This document shows, in pieces, positions 1 through 8,838 of a stretch of 64,000 nucleotides of DNA. The stretch is from Streptomyces massasporeus (GTDB lineage: Bacteria > Actinomycetota > Actinomycetes > Streptomycetales > Streptomycetaceae). Each line of letters starts with the position of its first letter. The first letter of the stretch is position 1. Position numbers and translations under genes: made by a program. The stretch covers positions 1-64,000 of the forward strand of contig NZ_BMSE01000003.1 in NCBI RefSeq assembly GCF_014648995.1, given 5' to 3'. A model generated the notes under the pieces. That model did not search any database. It was not told where the DNA came from and worked only from the letters and a program-made list of their open reading frames with translations.

Positions 1-100
1 AGGAACGGTCGCTTCCTTTGTACTCACCCTCTCGGGCTTTCCTCCGGGCTTCCCTTCGGTGTTCCAAACTCTATCAGTGTTTTTCCGGCCCTCTGACCAC
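1..100 (-). promoter_or_regulatory. rRNA operon leader and promoter (16S lies outside the window)
   Basis: Read on the minus strand, this stretch matches the leader that precedes 16S rRNA in Streptomyces as I remember it. It has a TGATAGAGTTTGGAAC promoter/start core (about 65-76), followed by the segments GAAGGGAAGC, GGAGGAAAGCCCGAGAG and GTGAGTACAAAGGAAGCG towards base 1. The -10 would be TAGAGT; the -35 is weak. Transcription runs left, out of the window, so the 16S gene should begin shortly beyond base 1. The open reading starting at GTGAGTACA is not a gene. The assignment rests on recalled similarity. Confidence 0.72.
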
Positions 101-247
101 CGTCCTGCAGGCATGCAGAAGGGGACCCAGAGATAGGATCTGACAAGTTGGTTGCTGCTCGGCCAGGGCGCAAGGTTGCGTCGCTCAGCCCCAAGCAGGA
201 GTACGACTGTACACGCGGCCGCGGAGCCGATGCAAATCGATTTGAGG

Positions 248-263
248 TATGGTCTAGACCACT
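248..263. promoter_or_regulatory. DasR-responsive element (dre) upstream of crr-ptsI
   Basis: The sequence TATGGTCTAGACCACT contains the perfect 12-bp palindrome TGGTCTAGACCA (250-261), which is the core of the DasR operator. It lies about 110 bp upstream of crr. In S. coelicolor DasR, a GntR-family repressor released by glucosamine-6-phosphate, is known to control the general PTS genes from such sites. The site implies that crr-ptsI expression here follows N-acetylglucosamine/chitin turnover. The rRNA promoter on the opposite strand lies further left and is not overlapped. Confidence 0.85.
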
Positions 264-374
264 TCGGAGTGCGCACGCGGAACCGGCACTTCAGGTGACA
301 TACGCTGCTCAACAGTGTGCCGCCCGGTACCTACAGGGACGGCCATATCGATCTCCATCCCTGGGAGGCTTCCC

Positions 375-824
375 ATGACCACCGTGACGTCCCCGCTCGC
401 AGGACGCGCCATCGGACTGGCAGCCGTGCCGGATCCCGTCTTCTCCGGGGCCATGGTCGGCCCGGGCACAGCGATCGACCCCGTACGAGAGCCCTCCGAG
501 GCCGTCTCCCCCGTGGATGGCGTCATCGTCTCCCTGCATCCGCACGCCTTCGTCGTGGTCGACGAGAGCGGCCACGGTGTGCTCACCCACCTCGGTATCG
601 ACACCGTGCAGCTCAACGGCGAGGGTTTCGACCTGCTCGTGAACAAGGGCGACACCGTCCGGCGCGGCCAAGCTGTCGTGCGCTGGAACCCGGCCGCCGT
701 CGAGGCCGCCGGGAAGTCCGCGATCTGCCCGGTCGTGGCGCTGGAGGCCACGGCCGAAGCTCTCTCCGATCTTCGCATCGACGGCGAAGTGAAGGCCGGC
801 GACAGTCTCTTCCTCTGGAAGTGA
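375..824 (+). CDS. crr: PTS system glucose-type IIA component (EIIA-Crr)
   Basis: This is the soluble phosphocarrier that passes phosphate from HPr to sugar-specific IIB domains. The product is 149 residues, the normal length for a free-standing EIIA of the glucose family. The core HGVLTHLGIDTVQLNGEGF contains the phosphorylated histidine H72. A second active-site histidine, H57, sits 15 residues earlier, the same spacing as H75/H90 in E. coli EIIA-Glc. The start at 375 follows GGGAGG; the reading frame extends about 20 codons upstream but those residues are not family-like. ptsI follows 78 bp downstream, and the DasR box upstream suggests control of both genes. In Streptomyces this EIIA serves GlcNAc uptake and signalling rather than glucose import. 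Confidence 0.95.
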   Translation: MTTVTSPLAGRAIGLAAVPDPVFSGAMVGPGTAIDPVREPSEAVSPVDGVIVSLHPHAFVVVDESGHGVLTHLGIDTVQLNGEGFDLLVNKGDTVRRGQAVVRWNPAAVEAAGKSAICPVVALEATAEALSDLRIDGEVKAGDSLFLWK

Positions 825-902
825 CGTCCGTGCCGTCATATGACGGCGAGTACGACAACCAACGCGGCGGCGGGGCCCGCCGCTCTATCGGAGACGGGTG
901 AG

Positions 903-2573
903 ATGGAGACAACGCTGCGAGGCGTCGGCGTGAGCCACGGTGTGGCCATCGGCGAGGTACGGCACATGGGAACGGCGGTGCTCGAGCCGCCCGCGAAGCA
1001 GATCCCGGCGGAAGAGGCGGAGCGTGAACAGGGGCGCGCCCGCAAGGCCGTGGAGGCGGTGGCGGCAGACCTGATGGCGCGCGGCAACCTGGCCGGCGGC
1101 GAAGCCCAGGCGGTGCTCGAGGCGCAGGCCATGATGGCCCAGGATCCCGAGCTGATGGCCGATGTGGAGCGTCGGATCGCCGTCGGCAGCACGGCGGAGC
1201 GCGGGGTGTACGACGCGTTCGCCTCGTACCGCGAACTGCTGGCGGGAGCCGGTGAGTACCTCGCTGGTCGCGTGGCCGACCTCGACGACGTGCGGAATCG
1301 TATTGTCGCCCGTCTGCTGGGGGTGCCGATGCCGGGCGTCCCCGACAGCGACGAGCCCTACGTGCTGGTGGCCCGTGACCTCGCGCCTGCGGACACCGCG
1401 CTGCTGGACCCCACTCTGGTGCTCGGCTTCGTCACCGAGGAGGGTGGTCCGACCAGCCACAGCGCGATTCTGGCCCGGGCGCTCGGTGTGCCGGCCGTGG
1501 TGGCGCTGCCGGGGGCCGGTGAGCTCGCCGAGGGCACGATGATCGCCGTCGACGGCAGCACGGGAGAGATCTTCGTGGATCCGAGCGACGAGAAGAAGGC
1601 CCAGCTCGAGGCCGCGGCCGCCCAGCGGAAGGCCGCGTTGGCGGCCTCTACCGGCCCCGGTGCCACCGCTGACGGTCACAAGGTGCCGCTGCTCGCGAAC
1701 ATCGGTGGCCCCGCTGATGTGGAGGCCGCCGTCGAGGCCGGTGCCGAGGGCGTCGGTCTCTTCCGTACCGAGTTCCTCTTCCTGGACGACAGCAAGCAGG
1801 CGCCGTCCGAGGAGAAGCAGGTCGCTGCGTACCGGCAGGTGCTCGAGGCGTTCCCCGAGGGGCGTGTCGTGGTGCGCGTGCTGGACGCGGGTGCGGACAA
1901 GCCGTTGGACTTCCTCACCCCGGCGGACGAGCCGAACCCGGCGCTCGGCGTGCGGGGGCTGCGGACGCTGCTGGATCACCCGGACGTCCTGCGTACCCAG
2001 CTGACCGCGCTGGCGAAGGCCGCCGAGGGGCTGCCGGTCTACCTCGAGGTCATGGCCCCGATGGTGGCGGACCGTACGGATGCCCGGGCTTTCGCGGCCG
2101 CGTGCCGTGAGGCTGGGCTGCGGGCGAAGTTCGGCGCGATGGTCGAGATCCCGTCGGCCGCTCTGCGGGCTCGCTCGATCCTGCAGGAGGTCGAGTTCCT
2201 GTCGCTGGGGACGAACGACCTCGCTCAGTACACCTTCGCCGCCGACCGTCAGGTGGGTGCGGTCTCCCGTCTGCAGGACCCGTGGCAGCCCGCGCTTCTC
2301 GACCTGGTGGAGCTGTCCGCCGAGGCGGCGAAGGCCGAGGGGAAGAGCTGTGGTGTGTGCGGTGAGGCCGCGTCCGACCCGCTGCTCGCGTGCGTGCTGA
2401 CCGGTCTGGGTGTCACCTCTCTCTCGATGGGTGCCGCGTCGATTCCCTATGTCCGGGCGACGCTGGCGAAGTACACGCTGGCGCAGTGCGAGCGGGCCGC
2501 CGCGGCGGCGCGGGCCACGGACAGCGCCGAGGACGCGCGCAGCGCCGCGCAGGCGGTGTTGTCGGGCGAGTAG
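903..2573 (+). CDS. ptsI: Phosphoenolpyruvate-protein phosphotransferase (PTS enzyme I)
   Basis: Enzyme I takes phosphate from PEP and gives it to HPr, the first step of the PTS. The product is 556 residues from the chosen ATG, which follows GGAG by 9 bases; the frame is open back to an ATG at 840, which would add 21 residues. The N-terminal HPr-binding domain is followed by GGPTSHSAI with the phosphohistidine H186. The C-terminal PEP-binding barrel shows LFRTEFLFL, LGTNDLAQY and the catalytic-cysteine motif CGVCGEAA. It forms an operon with crr and ends at a strong hairpin shared with the convergent gene. Confidence 0.95.
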   Translation: METTLRGVGVSHGVAIGEVRHMGTAVLEPPAKQIPAEEAEREQGRARKAVEAVAADLMARGNLAGGEAQAVLEAQAMMAQDPELMADVERRIAVGSTAERGVYDAFASYRELLAGAGEYLAGRVADLDDVRNRIVARLLGVPMPGVPDSDEPYVLVARDLAPADTALLDPTLVLGFVTEEGGPTSHSAILARALGVPAVVALPGAGELAEGTMIAVDGSTGEIFVDPSDEKKAQLEAAAAQRKAALAASTGPGATADGHKVPLLANIGGPADVEAAVEAGAEGVGLFRTEFLFLDDSKQAPSEEKQVAAYRQVLEAFPEGRVVVRVLDAGADKPLDFLTPADEPNPALGVRGLRTLLDHPDVLRTQLTALAKAAEGLPVYLEVMAPMVADRTDARAFAAACREAGLRAKFGAMVEIPSAALRARSILQEVEFLSLGTNDLAQYTFAADRQVGAVSRLQDPWQPALLDLVELSAEAAKAEGKSCGVCGEAASDPLLACVLTGLGVTSLSMGAASIPYVRATLAKYTLAQCERAAAAARATDSAEDARSAAQAVLSGE

Positions 2574-2601
2574 CTCCGGCCTTGCTGCCGACGGCTTCCC
2601 G

Positions 2602-2635
2602 GGAGGGGCGCTCCACTGAGGTGGGGCGCCCCTCC
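2602..2635. terminator. Bidirectional hairpin terminator after ptsI
   Basis: A 14-bp stem with 6-base loop, arms GGAGGGGCGCTCCA and TGGGGCGCCCCTCC, with one wobble pair. It lies between the convergent ptsI and the minus-strand gene ending at 2643. No clear T-run follows, as is usual in Streptomyces. Confidence 0.75.
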
Positions 2636-2642
2636 GGCGTTC

Positions 2643-3533
2643 TCAGTGCTGGTGGCCCTGGGCGGGTTTCTCCTCGCCGAGGTCGGGCGGTGCGCAGTAG
2701 TCGACGTTGGATTCCGGGGAGATCAGGTCTCCGGATTCGATGTCGGTGCAGTAGGCGTCGAAGACCTCTCCCGCGGTGAGGGGTTCGAGTCCGTATGCGC
2801 GCATGCGCCAGCCGTAGACGCGGTCGGGTGTGTCCGGGGCGCTCACACGGACGACGAGTCCTCCGGGACTTTCGGTGGCCAGGCCGAGGGCCAGGACCGT
2901 GGTGAACTCGAGGGCTTCGGTCTCGTCCAGTTCCAGGGCGGATCCGTCGTCGGCGATGTGGAGGGCGGCGATGAGGGTTTCCGGCGGTCCGGTGACGCTG
3001 CAGACGAGGTGGCGGTTGCCGGGCGGGGCCGTGTCGAGGATGCGGACGAGGAGGCCTGCGGCTCGGGTGAAGGCGGCGCGTCCGATGTCTTCGCCGCAGG
3101 AGGTGCAGGCGCCCAGTCGGGCGAGGAGGGTGGTCGCGTACTCCCAGGTGGCCTGCCGGACGGCCTCGTCGACGAGGGCCGGGACGAGGTCGGCCAGCGG
3201 CCGGCCGTCGTAGGGAAGGGTCGGGCCGGTGGCCGCGATCTGTGCCGTGAAGCGGGTGCGGCTCGATGGGTTGTCGGGGTCCACACCCTTTTGCGTGCAG
3301 AACTCGGCGTATTCCTCGGGGTCGAAGAGGGCCACTGTGGTGTGGCTGCCCTGCAGGGCTCGGGTTTTGAGGAGGGACTCGACCTGTTTCAGGTAGGTCG
3401 CGTGGTCGGCGAAGGTGAAGGTGCGGTAGCGCCGCATGGCCCTGAAGTCGTGTTCGTCGGTGAGCAGGCCGATGGTGCCGGCGATCTCGCGGTGCAGGAC
3501 GCGTCGCATGGTGCGGTTGTCGGTGTGCGCCAT
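2643..3533 (-). CDS. Conserved hypothetical protein (Streptomyces)
   Basis: A 296-residue acidic soluble protein with no signal peptide or membrane segment. I do not recognise a catalytic domain. It contains a CxxC pair (ACTSCGEDIG, mid-protein) that could bind metal, and a C-terminal tail rich in Glu, Gln and His. The frame is open 9 codons further upstream, but the ATG at 3533 has GGGG five bases before it, so I chose that start. It converges on ptsI across the hairpin at 2602-2635. I remember a hypothetical gene beside ptsI in other Streptomyces, so this is likely a stable neighbour, but there is no evidence that it acts in the PTS. Confidence 0.8.
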   Translation of the reverse strand: MAHTDNRTMRRVLHREIAGTIGLLTDEHDFRAMRRYRTFTFADHATYLKQVESLLKTRALQGSHTTVALFDPEEYAEFCTQKGVDPDNPSSRTRFTAQIAATGPTLPYDGRPLADLVPALVDEAVRQATWEYATTLLARLGACTSCGEDIGRAAFTRAAGLLVRILDTAPPGNRHLVCSVTGPPETLIAALHIADDGSALELDETEALEFTTVLALGLATESPGGLVVRVSAPDTPDRVYGWRMRAYGLEPLTAGEVFDAYCTDIESGDLISPESNVDYCAPPDLGEEKPAQGHQH

Positions 3534-3707
3534 TGTTTCCCCCTGTGCACGGTCGATCAATGCTCACTTACAGTAACCGGCAGCACTGACAATCGATCCG
3601 GGCGTGATGAGCGTGCACGCAATCGAAACCTGGAGGCGCAGGTCACAGGGGGTATGCGTGGTGATCTGCGCCGTGAGTCATGGTGACGGGGAGTTGCGCG
3701 ACAGGGG

Positions 3708-5675
3708 TCAGGCGCGCTTGCGGGCCAGGTCCTCGTAGAAGTTCAGCAGGTCGAGGTTGTCGATGGAGCCCGGGTTGACCGCCTTCTCCAGCGGGGTGCC
3801 TTGCAGGAGGCGCTTGACGGGGACCTCGATGCGCTTGCCGGTGAGGGTGTGCGGGACGCCGGGTACTTCGATGATCTCGTCGGGGACGTGGCGCGGTGAC
3901 AGCTGCTCCCGGATCGTCTGTTTGATGCGGTTCAGCAGGGCTTCGTCGAGGACCGCCCCGGGGGCCAGGTGGACGAACAGGGGCATCCAGTAGCCGCCGT
4001 CGGGCTGCTCGATGCCGATGACGAGGGATTCCCTGATCTCGGGGAGCCGCTCGACGGCTTCGTAGATGTCGGCGGATCCCATGCGGACGCCTTGGCGGTT
4101 GAGCGTGGAGTCGGAGCGGCCGTGGATGACGACCGATCCGCGGGAGGTGAGGGTGATCCAGTCGCCGTGCCGCCACACGCCGGGGTACGTGTCGAAGTAG
4201 CTGTCGTGGTAGCGGCCGCCATCGGGGTCGTTCCAGAAGTGGATGGGCATCGACGGCATGGGGTTGGTGACGACGAGTTCGCCGACCTCGTCGACGAGGG
4301 GGTTGCCGCTCGGGTCCCAGGACTGCAGGTCGGTGCCGAGGCACGGGGCCTGGAGCTCGCCGACGTGGACGGGAAGGGTCGGTACGGCTCCGGCGAAGCA
4401 GGAGCACACGTCGGTGCCGCCGCTGACGGAGGCGATCCACAGGTCGTCGCGGACCTCGTCGTGGAGCCAGCGGAAGCCGTCGGGCGGGAGGGGCGACCCG
4501 GTGGTGGCGACGCACTGCACGGAGGACAGGTCGAAGTCGCGGGAGGGGTGCACGTCGGCCTTTCGGCACGCCATGACGTAGGCGGCCGAGGTGCCGTAGA
4601 GGGTGGCTTTCGTGCGTTCGGCGATCCGCCACTGGGCGCCGGTGTCGGGATAGCCGGGGCTGCCGTCGTAGAGGACGATCGTGGTGCCGGTGAGCAGGCC
4701 GGAGACGAGGAAGTTCCACATCATCCAGCCGGTCGAGGTGTACCAGAAGAAGCGGTCCTCGGGGCCGAGGTCGCAGTGCAGGCCGAGTTGCTTGAGGTGC
4801 TCGACCAGGATGCCGCCCTGGGACTGGACGATGGCCTTGGGCAGACCGGTCGTGCCGGAGGAGTAGAGCACCCACAGGGGGTGGTCGAAGGGCACCTGCT
4901 CGAAGACGGGGTCGGTGTCGGCCGAGGTGAGGGCCGACCAGTCCAGGGCGTCCTCGGGTGCCTCGGTGCCGAGGAGCGGGATGTGGATCACTGCGCGCAG
5001 GGTGGGCAGTTCGCGGCGCAGTTCGGTGACGACGTCGCGCCGGTCGTGCTCCTTGCCGCCGTAGCGGTAGCCGTCGACCGTGAAGAGCACCACGGGTTCG
5101 ACCTGCTGGAAGCGATCGAGGACGCTGCGGGCGCCGAAATCGGGTGCGCAGGACGTCCAGACCGCGCCGACGGCGGCTGTGGCGAGGAGGGCCACCACCG
5201 CCTGGGGGACGTTCGGGAGGTAGCCGCTGACGCGGTCGCCGGGGCGTACGCCGAGGGCGCGCAGTTCGGCGGCCAGGGAGCCGACCTGGCGGCGCAGCTC
5301 GGCCCAGGTGACGGGGCGTGGTTCGTGTGTCTCGTCGACGTGCAGAAGGGCCGGTTCGTCCGCGCGGGTGGCCGCCGCGCGCAGGGCGTGTTCGGCGTAG
5401 TTGAGAGTCGCTTCGGGGAACCACTGGGCGCCCGGCATGGAGCGGTCGCCGAGCACGCGCGCGTAGGGGTGCGAGAAGCGGACGTCGAACCATTCCGTGA
5501 CGGCTCTCCAGAAGGTGTCCAGCTCGTCGACGGACCAGCGCTGCAGCGCCGCGTAGCCGCCGTCGGCGGGGGCGCCGTGGTGTTCGGCGGCCCAGGCCTG
5601 GAACCTGGTGATCCGTGCGCGGGCGATGCGCTCGGGGTCGGGCTGCCAGAGCGGCTGGAAACTGTCGGTGGACAT
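3708..5675 (-). CDS. Acetoacetyl-CoA synthetase
   Basis: An ANL-superfamily adenylating enzyme that activates acetoacetate to acetoacetyl-CoA with ATP. The 655-residue length fits acetoacetyl-CoA synthetase. The N-terminal ACS-type segment (FQAWAAEHHG) is followed by the phosphate-binding loop YSSGTTGLPKAIV, the GGTDVCSCF region, the hinge HGRSDSTLNRQGVRMG with its A8 arginine, and the C-terminal LTGKRIEVPVK with the catalytic lysine. The ATG at 5675 follows GGGAG. The gene diverges from the GH31 gene across 211 bp. It stands alone, with no ketothiolase or CoA-transferase beside it. The product would let the cell use acetoacetate from leucine, polyhydroxybutyrate or lipid breakdown. Confidence 0.92.
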   Translation of the reverse strand: MSTDSFQPLWQPDPERIARARITRFQAWAAEHHGAPADGGYAALQRWSVDELDTFWRAVTEWFDVRFSHPYARVLGDRSMPGAQWFPEATLNYAEHALRAAATRADEPALLHVDETHEPRPVTWAELRRQVGSLAAELRALGVRPGDRVSGYLPNVPQAVVALLATAAVGAVWTSCAPDFGARSVLDRFQQVEPVVLFTVDGYRYGGKEHDRRDVVTELRRELPTLRAVIHIPLLGTEAPEDALDWSALTSADTDPVFEQVPFDHPLWVLYSSGTTGLPKAIVQSQGGILVEHLKQLGLHCDLGPEDRFFWYTSTGWMMWNFLVSGLLTGTTIVLYDGSPGYPDTGAQWRIAERTKATLYGTSAAYVMACRKADVHPSRDFDLSSVQCVATTGSPLPPDGFRWLHDEVRDDLWIASVSGGTDVCSCFAGAVPTLPVHVGELQAPCLGTDLQSWDPSGNPLVDEVGELVVTNPMPSMPIHFWNDPDGGRYHDSYFDTYPGVWRHGDWITLTSRGSVVIHGRSDSTLNRQGVRMGSADIYEAVERLPEIRESLVIGIEQPDGGYWMPLFVHLAPGAVLDEALLNRIKQTIREQLSPRHVPDEIIEVPGVPHTLTGKRIEVPVKRLLQGTPLEKAVNPGSIDNLDLLNFYEDLARKRA

Positions 5676-5886
5676 GGTCGGCTCCCGGACTGTGCGCGTC
5701 GTGTGCGTCCTCCGCGCACGGGCTGGGGTGTGCGCGTGAGCGGCTGGCACGGACAATGCCATGTGATCGACTTCGGCACCAGGGTGCGCCCCACATAGTC
5801 CGCGTCGTGAAGATGTGGTCCTGGCACGGGTGAACGGCAGTTGAACGACACACGTGTGCGGGGCGGTCGGTGGCAGGGTGAGCAGC

Positions 5887-8253
5887 ATGAACGGTCGTGA
5901 CCTGGTGCGTTCGGTGAAAGCGGTGGCTTCGGTGGGGGCGGCGCAAGGTGTGCGTACCGTACGAGCAGCGTGGCGCAGGCGGCGGACCGACGCCACCGGG
6001 CTGCCGGCGCGGGGGCCGGAGCGTGCGCGGGTGCCCGGGCCCGTGGCGGGAGCGGAGCCGGGGCCGGGCGGCGGTGTCGTCCGGTTCAGCCGGTCGGAGC
6101 TGCGGATTCTGGTCGCCGTGAACGGGGCCGTGTTCTGGGGCTGGGACGGGGCGGAGCCGGAACCGTCGTACGCGCTGGCCGGCCGTTGTCCCGAGCCGGA
6201 TCCTCGGGCGGTCCTGGAGCCGGACAAGGACGGCGGCTGGCGTGTGGTGGCCGAGCGGGTGACGGTGGTGGTCTCGCGGTACGGAGCGGTGGAGGTGCGT
6301 ACCCCGGGTGGTGTGCCCCTGCGGCGTGTTCTGCCGCCGCGGTGGTGGGAGCCGGTCGGCGGCGGTCCGGCGCGGTGGATGCAGCGGTCGGAGGTGGGCG
6401 CCGACGCGCGGTTCTTCGGCCTCGGGGGGCGTAGCTCGGGTCCTCGGCTGCCGGACGGCACCTACCGGCTGTGGAACAGCGATCCCGGCCGTGCCTTCGC
6501 GCCCGGAGAGGACCCGCTGTACATCACGATGCCGGTGCAGCTGGTGGTGTCCGACGGCGGTACGCATCTGGCGTTCCACGACAGCTCGTGGGACGGCACG
6601 GTGACGCTGCGGGAGGGCGAGGAGGGCGCGGGTTCCGGGCACGACCGTGCCGGGACGTGCGAGCTGCGGATGGACGGCGGGCCGCTGCGGTGCTGGGTGA
6701 TGGTGGGCACCCCCGCGCGCGTGCTGCTCGCCTGGGCGTCGCTCACCGGGGCGCCCGCGCTGCCGCCCGCGTGGGCGCTCGGCCACCATCACGCGCGGTG
6801 GGGGTTCGGCGGTGAGCAGGAGGTGCGGCGGATCGTCGCCGGCTACCTGGAACATGGTCTGCCTCTGGACGCCGTGCACCTGGACATCGACCACCTCGAC
6901 GCTCATCAGGTGTTCACCGTCGACCAGGACCGCTTCCCCAAGTTGCCCGTGCTGGCCGAGGAACTCCGGCGGGACGGCATCCGGCTGGTGTCGATCGTCG
7001 ACCCTGCTGTGAAGGTTCTTCCCGGCAACGCGGTGTACGACGGCGGTGTGGCCGGGGAAGCGTTCGTGCGGGATGCCTCGGGGGAGGTCGTGGAGGGTGT
7101 CGCGTGGCCCGGGGAGGCCGTGTTTCCCGATTTCACGCACGCGCGCGTGCGTGAGTGGTGGGGCGGCCTCTACGAGGAGCGGCTCGCGCAGGGTTTCTCG
7201 GGGTTCTGGCACGACATGAACGAGCCCACGTCGTTCACCGCGTTCGGCGAGTCGACACTGCCGCGCTCCGCTCGTCACTCCCTGGAGGGACGCGGCGGTG
7301 ACCATCGTGAGGCGCACAACGTGTACGCGCTGTGCATGGCCAGGGCAGGCTACGAAGGGCTGCGGAAGCTCGCGCCCGAGGTGCGGCCGTTCCTGTTCTC
7401 CCGCTCCGGGTGGGCCGGCATGCAGCGCTACGGGGGGACGTGGTCGGGGGACGTGGCCACCGGGTGGCCGGGGCTGCGGGCGTCGTTGGCGCTGGTGATG
7501 GGGCTGGGGCTGTGCGGCGTCCCGTACTCGGGGCCTGACGTCGGGGGCTTCGACGGGGATCCGTCGCCCGAGCTGTATCTGCGGTGGTTCCAGCTGGGCG
7601 CGTATCTGCCGCTGTTCCGTACGCACGCGAGTCTGCGGGCGGGGCGCAGGGAGCCGTGGGAGTTCGGTGGCGAGGTGCTGGAGCACGCGCGCGTGGCGCT
7701 CGTCGAACGCCGTCGGCTGCTGCCGTACTTCATGACGCTGGCGCATCTGGCGAGGCGTACTGGAGCGCCCTTCGTGCGGCCGCTGTGGTGGGCGGCGCCG
7801 GAGGAGCGGGCGCTGCGCGACTGCGACGACGCCTTCCTGCTGGGTGACAGCCTGTTGGTGGCGCCGGTGCTGGCCCCGGACGCCGACCGGCGTGCCGTGC
7901 AGCTCCCGTGGGGGCGCTGGTACGACACCGCGACAGGGCGGGCGTACGAGGGGCCGGGGCAGGTGCTCGTCGACGCTCCCCTGGCGCGGATTCCGGTGTT
8001 CGCGCGCGCGGGTGCCGTGCTTCCGGTACGCGGGGAGGACGGCGGGCTGGAGCTGGAGGTGTGGGCGCCCGCCCGGGGGCGGACCGGGGGCGGGCTGGTC
8101 GTGCCGGACGGGGGCGACGGATGGGAGGAGCCGGAGATCGAGCGCTACACCGCTCGGTGGACGGGCTCCCGGGTGGTCGTCGAGCGGGAGGGCGAGGACG
8201 GCGGCGGCGCACCGTCCTACCCGGTGCGCGTCCGCGGGGCCGCAGAGCGCTGA
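5887..8253 (+). CDS. Glycoside hydrolase family 31 (alpha-glucosidase/alpha-xylosidase type)
   Basis: A 788-residue retaining glycosidase. The GH31 signature GFWHDMNEPTSF contains the nucleophile aspartate (about residue 443), preceded by HARWGF and LDIDHLDAHQVFTVDQDRFP and followed by RPFLFSRSGWAGMQRYGGTWSGD and GPDVGGF. There is no signal peptide, so it is probably cytoplasmic and acts on imported maltose, malto-oligosaccharide or isoprimeverose-type substrates; motifs alone do not settle the specificity. The start at 5887 follows a GGGTGAG stretch. Its stop is 2 bp from the stop of the convergent NUDIX gene. Confidence 0.93.
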   Translation: MNGRDLVRSVKAVASVGAAQGVRTVRAAWRRRRTDATGLPARGPERARVPGPVAGAEPGPGGGVVRFSRSELRILVAVNGAVFWGWDGAEPEPSYALAGRCPEPDPRAVLEPDKDGGWRVVAERVTVVVSRYGAVEVRTPGGVPLRRVLPPRWWEPVGGGPARWMQRSEVGADARFFGLGGRSSGPRLPDGTYRLWNSDPGRAFAPGEDPLYITMPVQLVVSDGGTHLAFHDSSWDGTVTLREGEEGAGSGHDRAGTCELRMDGGPLRCWVMVGTPARVLLAWASLTGAPALPPAWALGHHHARWGFGGEQEVRRIVAGYLEHGLPLDAVHLDIDHLDAHQVFTVDQDRFPKLPVLAEELRRDGIRLVSIVDPAVKVLPGNAVYDGGVAGEAFVRDASGEVVEGVAWPGEAVFPDFTHARVREWWGGLYEERLAQGFSGFWHDMNEPTSFTAFGESTLPRSARHSLEGRGGDHREAHNVYALCMARAGYEGLRKLAPEVRPFLFSRSGWAGMQRYGGTWSGDVATGWPGLRASLALVMGLGLCGVPYSGPDVGGFDGDPSPELYLRWFQLGAYLPLFRTHASLRAGRREPWEFGGEVLEHARVALVERRRLLPYFMTLAHLARRTGAPFVRPLWWAAPEERALRDCDDAFLLGDSLLVAPVLAPDADRRAVQLPWGRWYDTATGRAYEGPGQVLVDAPLARIPVFARAGAVLPVRGEDGGLELEVWAPARGRTGGGLVVPDGGDGWEEPEIERYTARWTGSRVVVEREGEDGGGAPSYPVRVRGAAER

Positions 8254-8255
8254 GC

Positions 8256-8792
8256 TCAGATGTACCGGCCCTCGAACCAGGCCCGCACGGCCAGCGTGTG
8301 CAGGGGGAAGGCGAGTTCCTCGGGCCTGCGCAGGAGGTGCCAGCCCTCCGTCTCGTCCGTGGCGGCGGAGGAGGGCAGGCCCTCGGCCGGGCGCTCCGGG
8401 AGGAGGCCGAAGAGCAGCAGGTGTCCGTCGGGAGAGCTCATCGCGTCGGCGAGCCGTACGTCACGGCCGGCCGCGTCGATGCCGGTCTCCTCCCGGAGTT
8501 CGCGTATGACGGCCTGCCGCCAGTCCTCCCGGTCGTCGATGTAGCCGCCGGGCAGGGCGATGCCCCCGCGCGCGGGGGCGATGGTTCGGGTGATGACGAC
8601 CAGGGCGGTGCCCTTGGTGTCGTACACGGGCTGGAGGGCGACCGCGACCGGGAGCGGATTGCGGTAGGCCACGGCCCCGCACACCGGGCAGGTGCGGGGC
8701 CAGCCGGTGACGCCCTCTCCGTAGGGCGCGCCGCAGCTCGAACAGTGGGAGTTCGGCGCGGAGTTGGAAGCGGAGTGCTGAGATTCGGACAC
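8256..8792 (-). CDS. NUDIX hydrolase with N-terminal zinc ribbon
   Basis: A NUDIX-family pyrophosphatase acting on a nucleoside diphosphate linked to another moiety. Residues 15-40 form a C4 zinc ribbon (CSSCG and CPVCG). The NUDIX box is complete: GGYIDDREDW through RELREETGI matches Gx5Ex7REUxEExGU. The zinc ribbon places it near the NudC-like and COG1051-type proteins, but the substrate cannot be read from the sequence. The start is uncertain: I took the GTG at 8792 (178 residues) because the protein then opens with SESQHS; a GTG at 8813 gives 7 more residues. Neither start has a good ribosome binding site. Confidence 0.9.
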   Translation of the reverse strand: MSESQHSASNSAPNSHCSSCGAPYGEGVTGWPRTCPVCGAVAYRNPLPVAVALQPVYDTKGTALVVITRTIAPARGGIALPGGYIDDREDWRQAVIRELREETGIDAAGRDVRLADAMSSPDGHLLLFGLLPERPAEGLPSSAATDETEGWHLLRRPEELAFPLHTLAVRAWFEGRYI

Positions 8793-8838
8793 GCGCGGAC
8801 TGTAGCCGATCACGGAGAGGGCGCTTCGAGCAGGCTGC

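Noticed and set aside
1..33. Small minus-strand coding start GTGAGTACAAAG at the left edge
   Set aside because: The sequence is part of the conserved rRNA leader; the apparent start codon is coincidental.
3643..7746. 1367-codon minus-strand open frame antisense to the GH31 gene
   Set aside because: The product is a Pro/Arg/His-rich string without any domain, and it lies opposite a gene with full GH31 motifs. Long antisense frames are common at this GC content.
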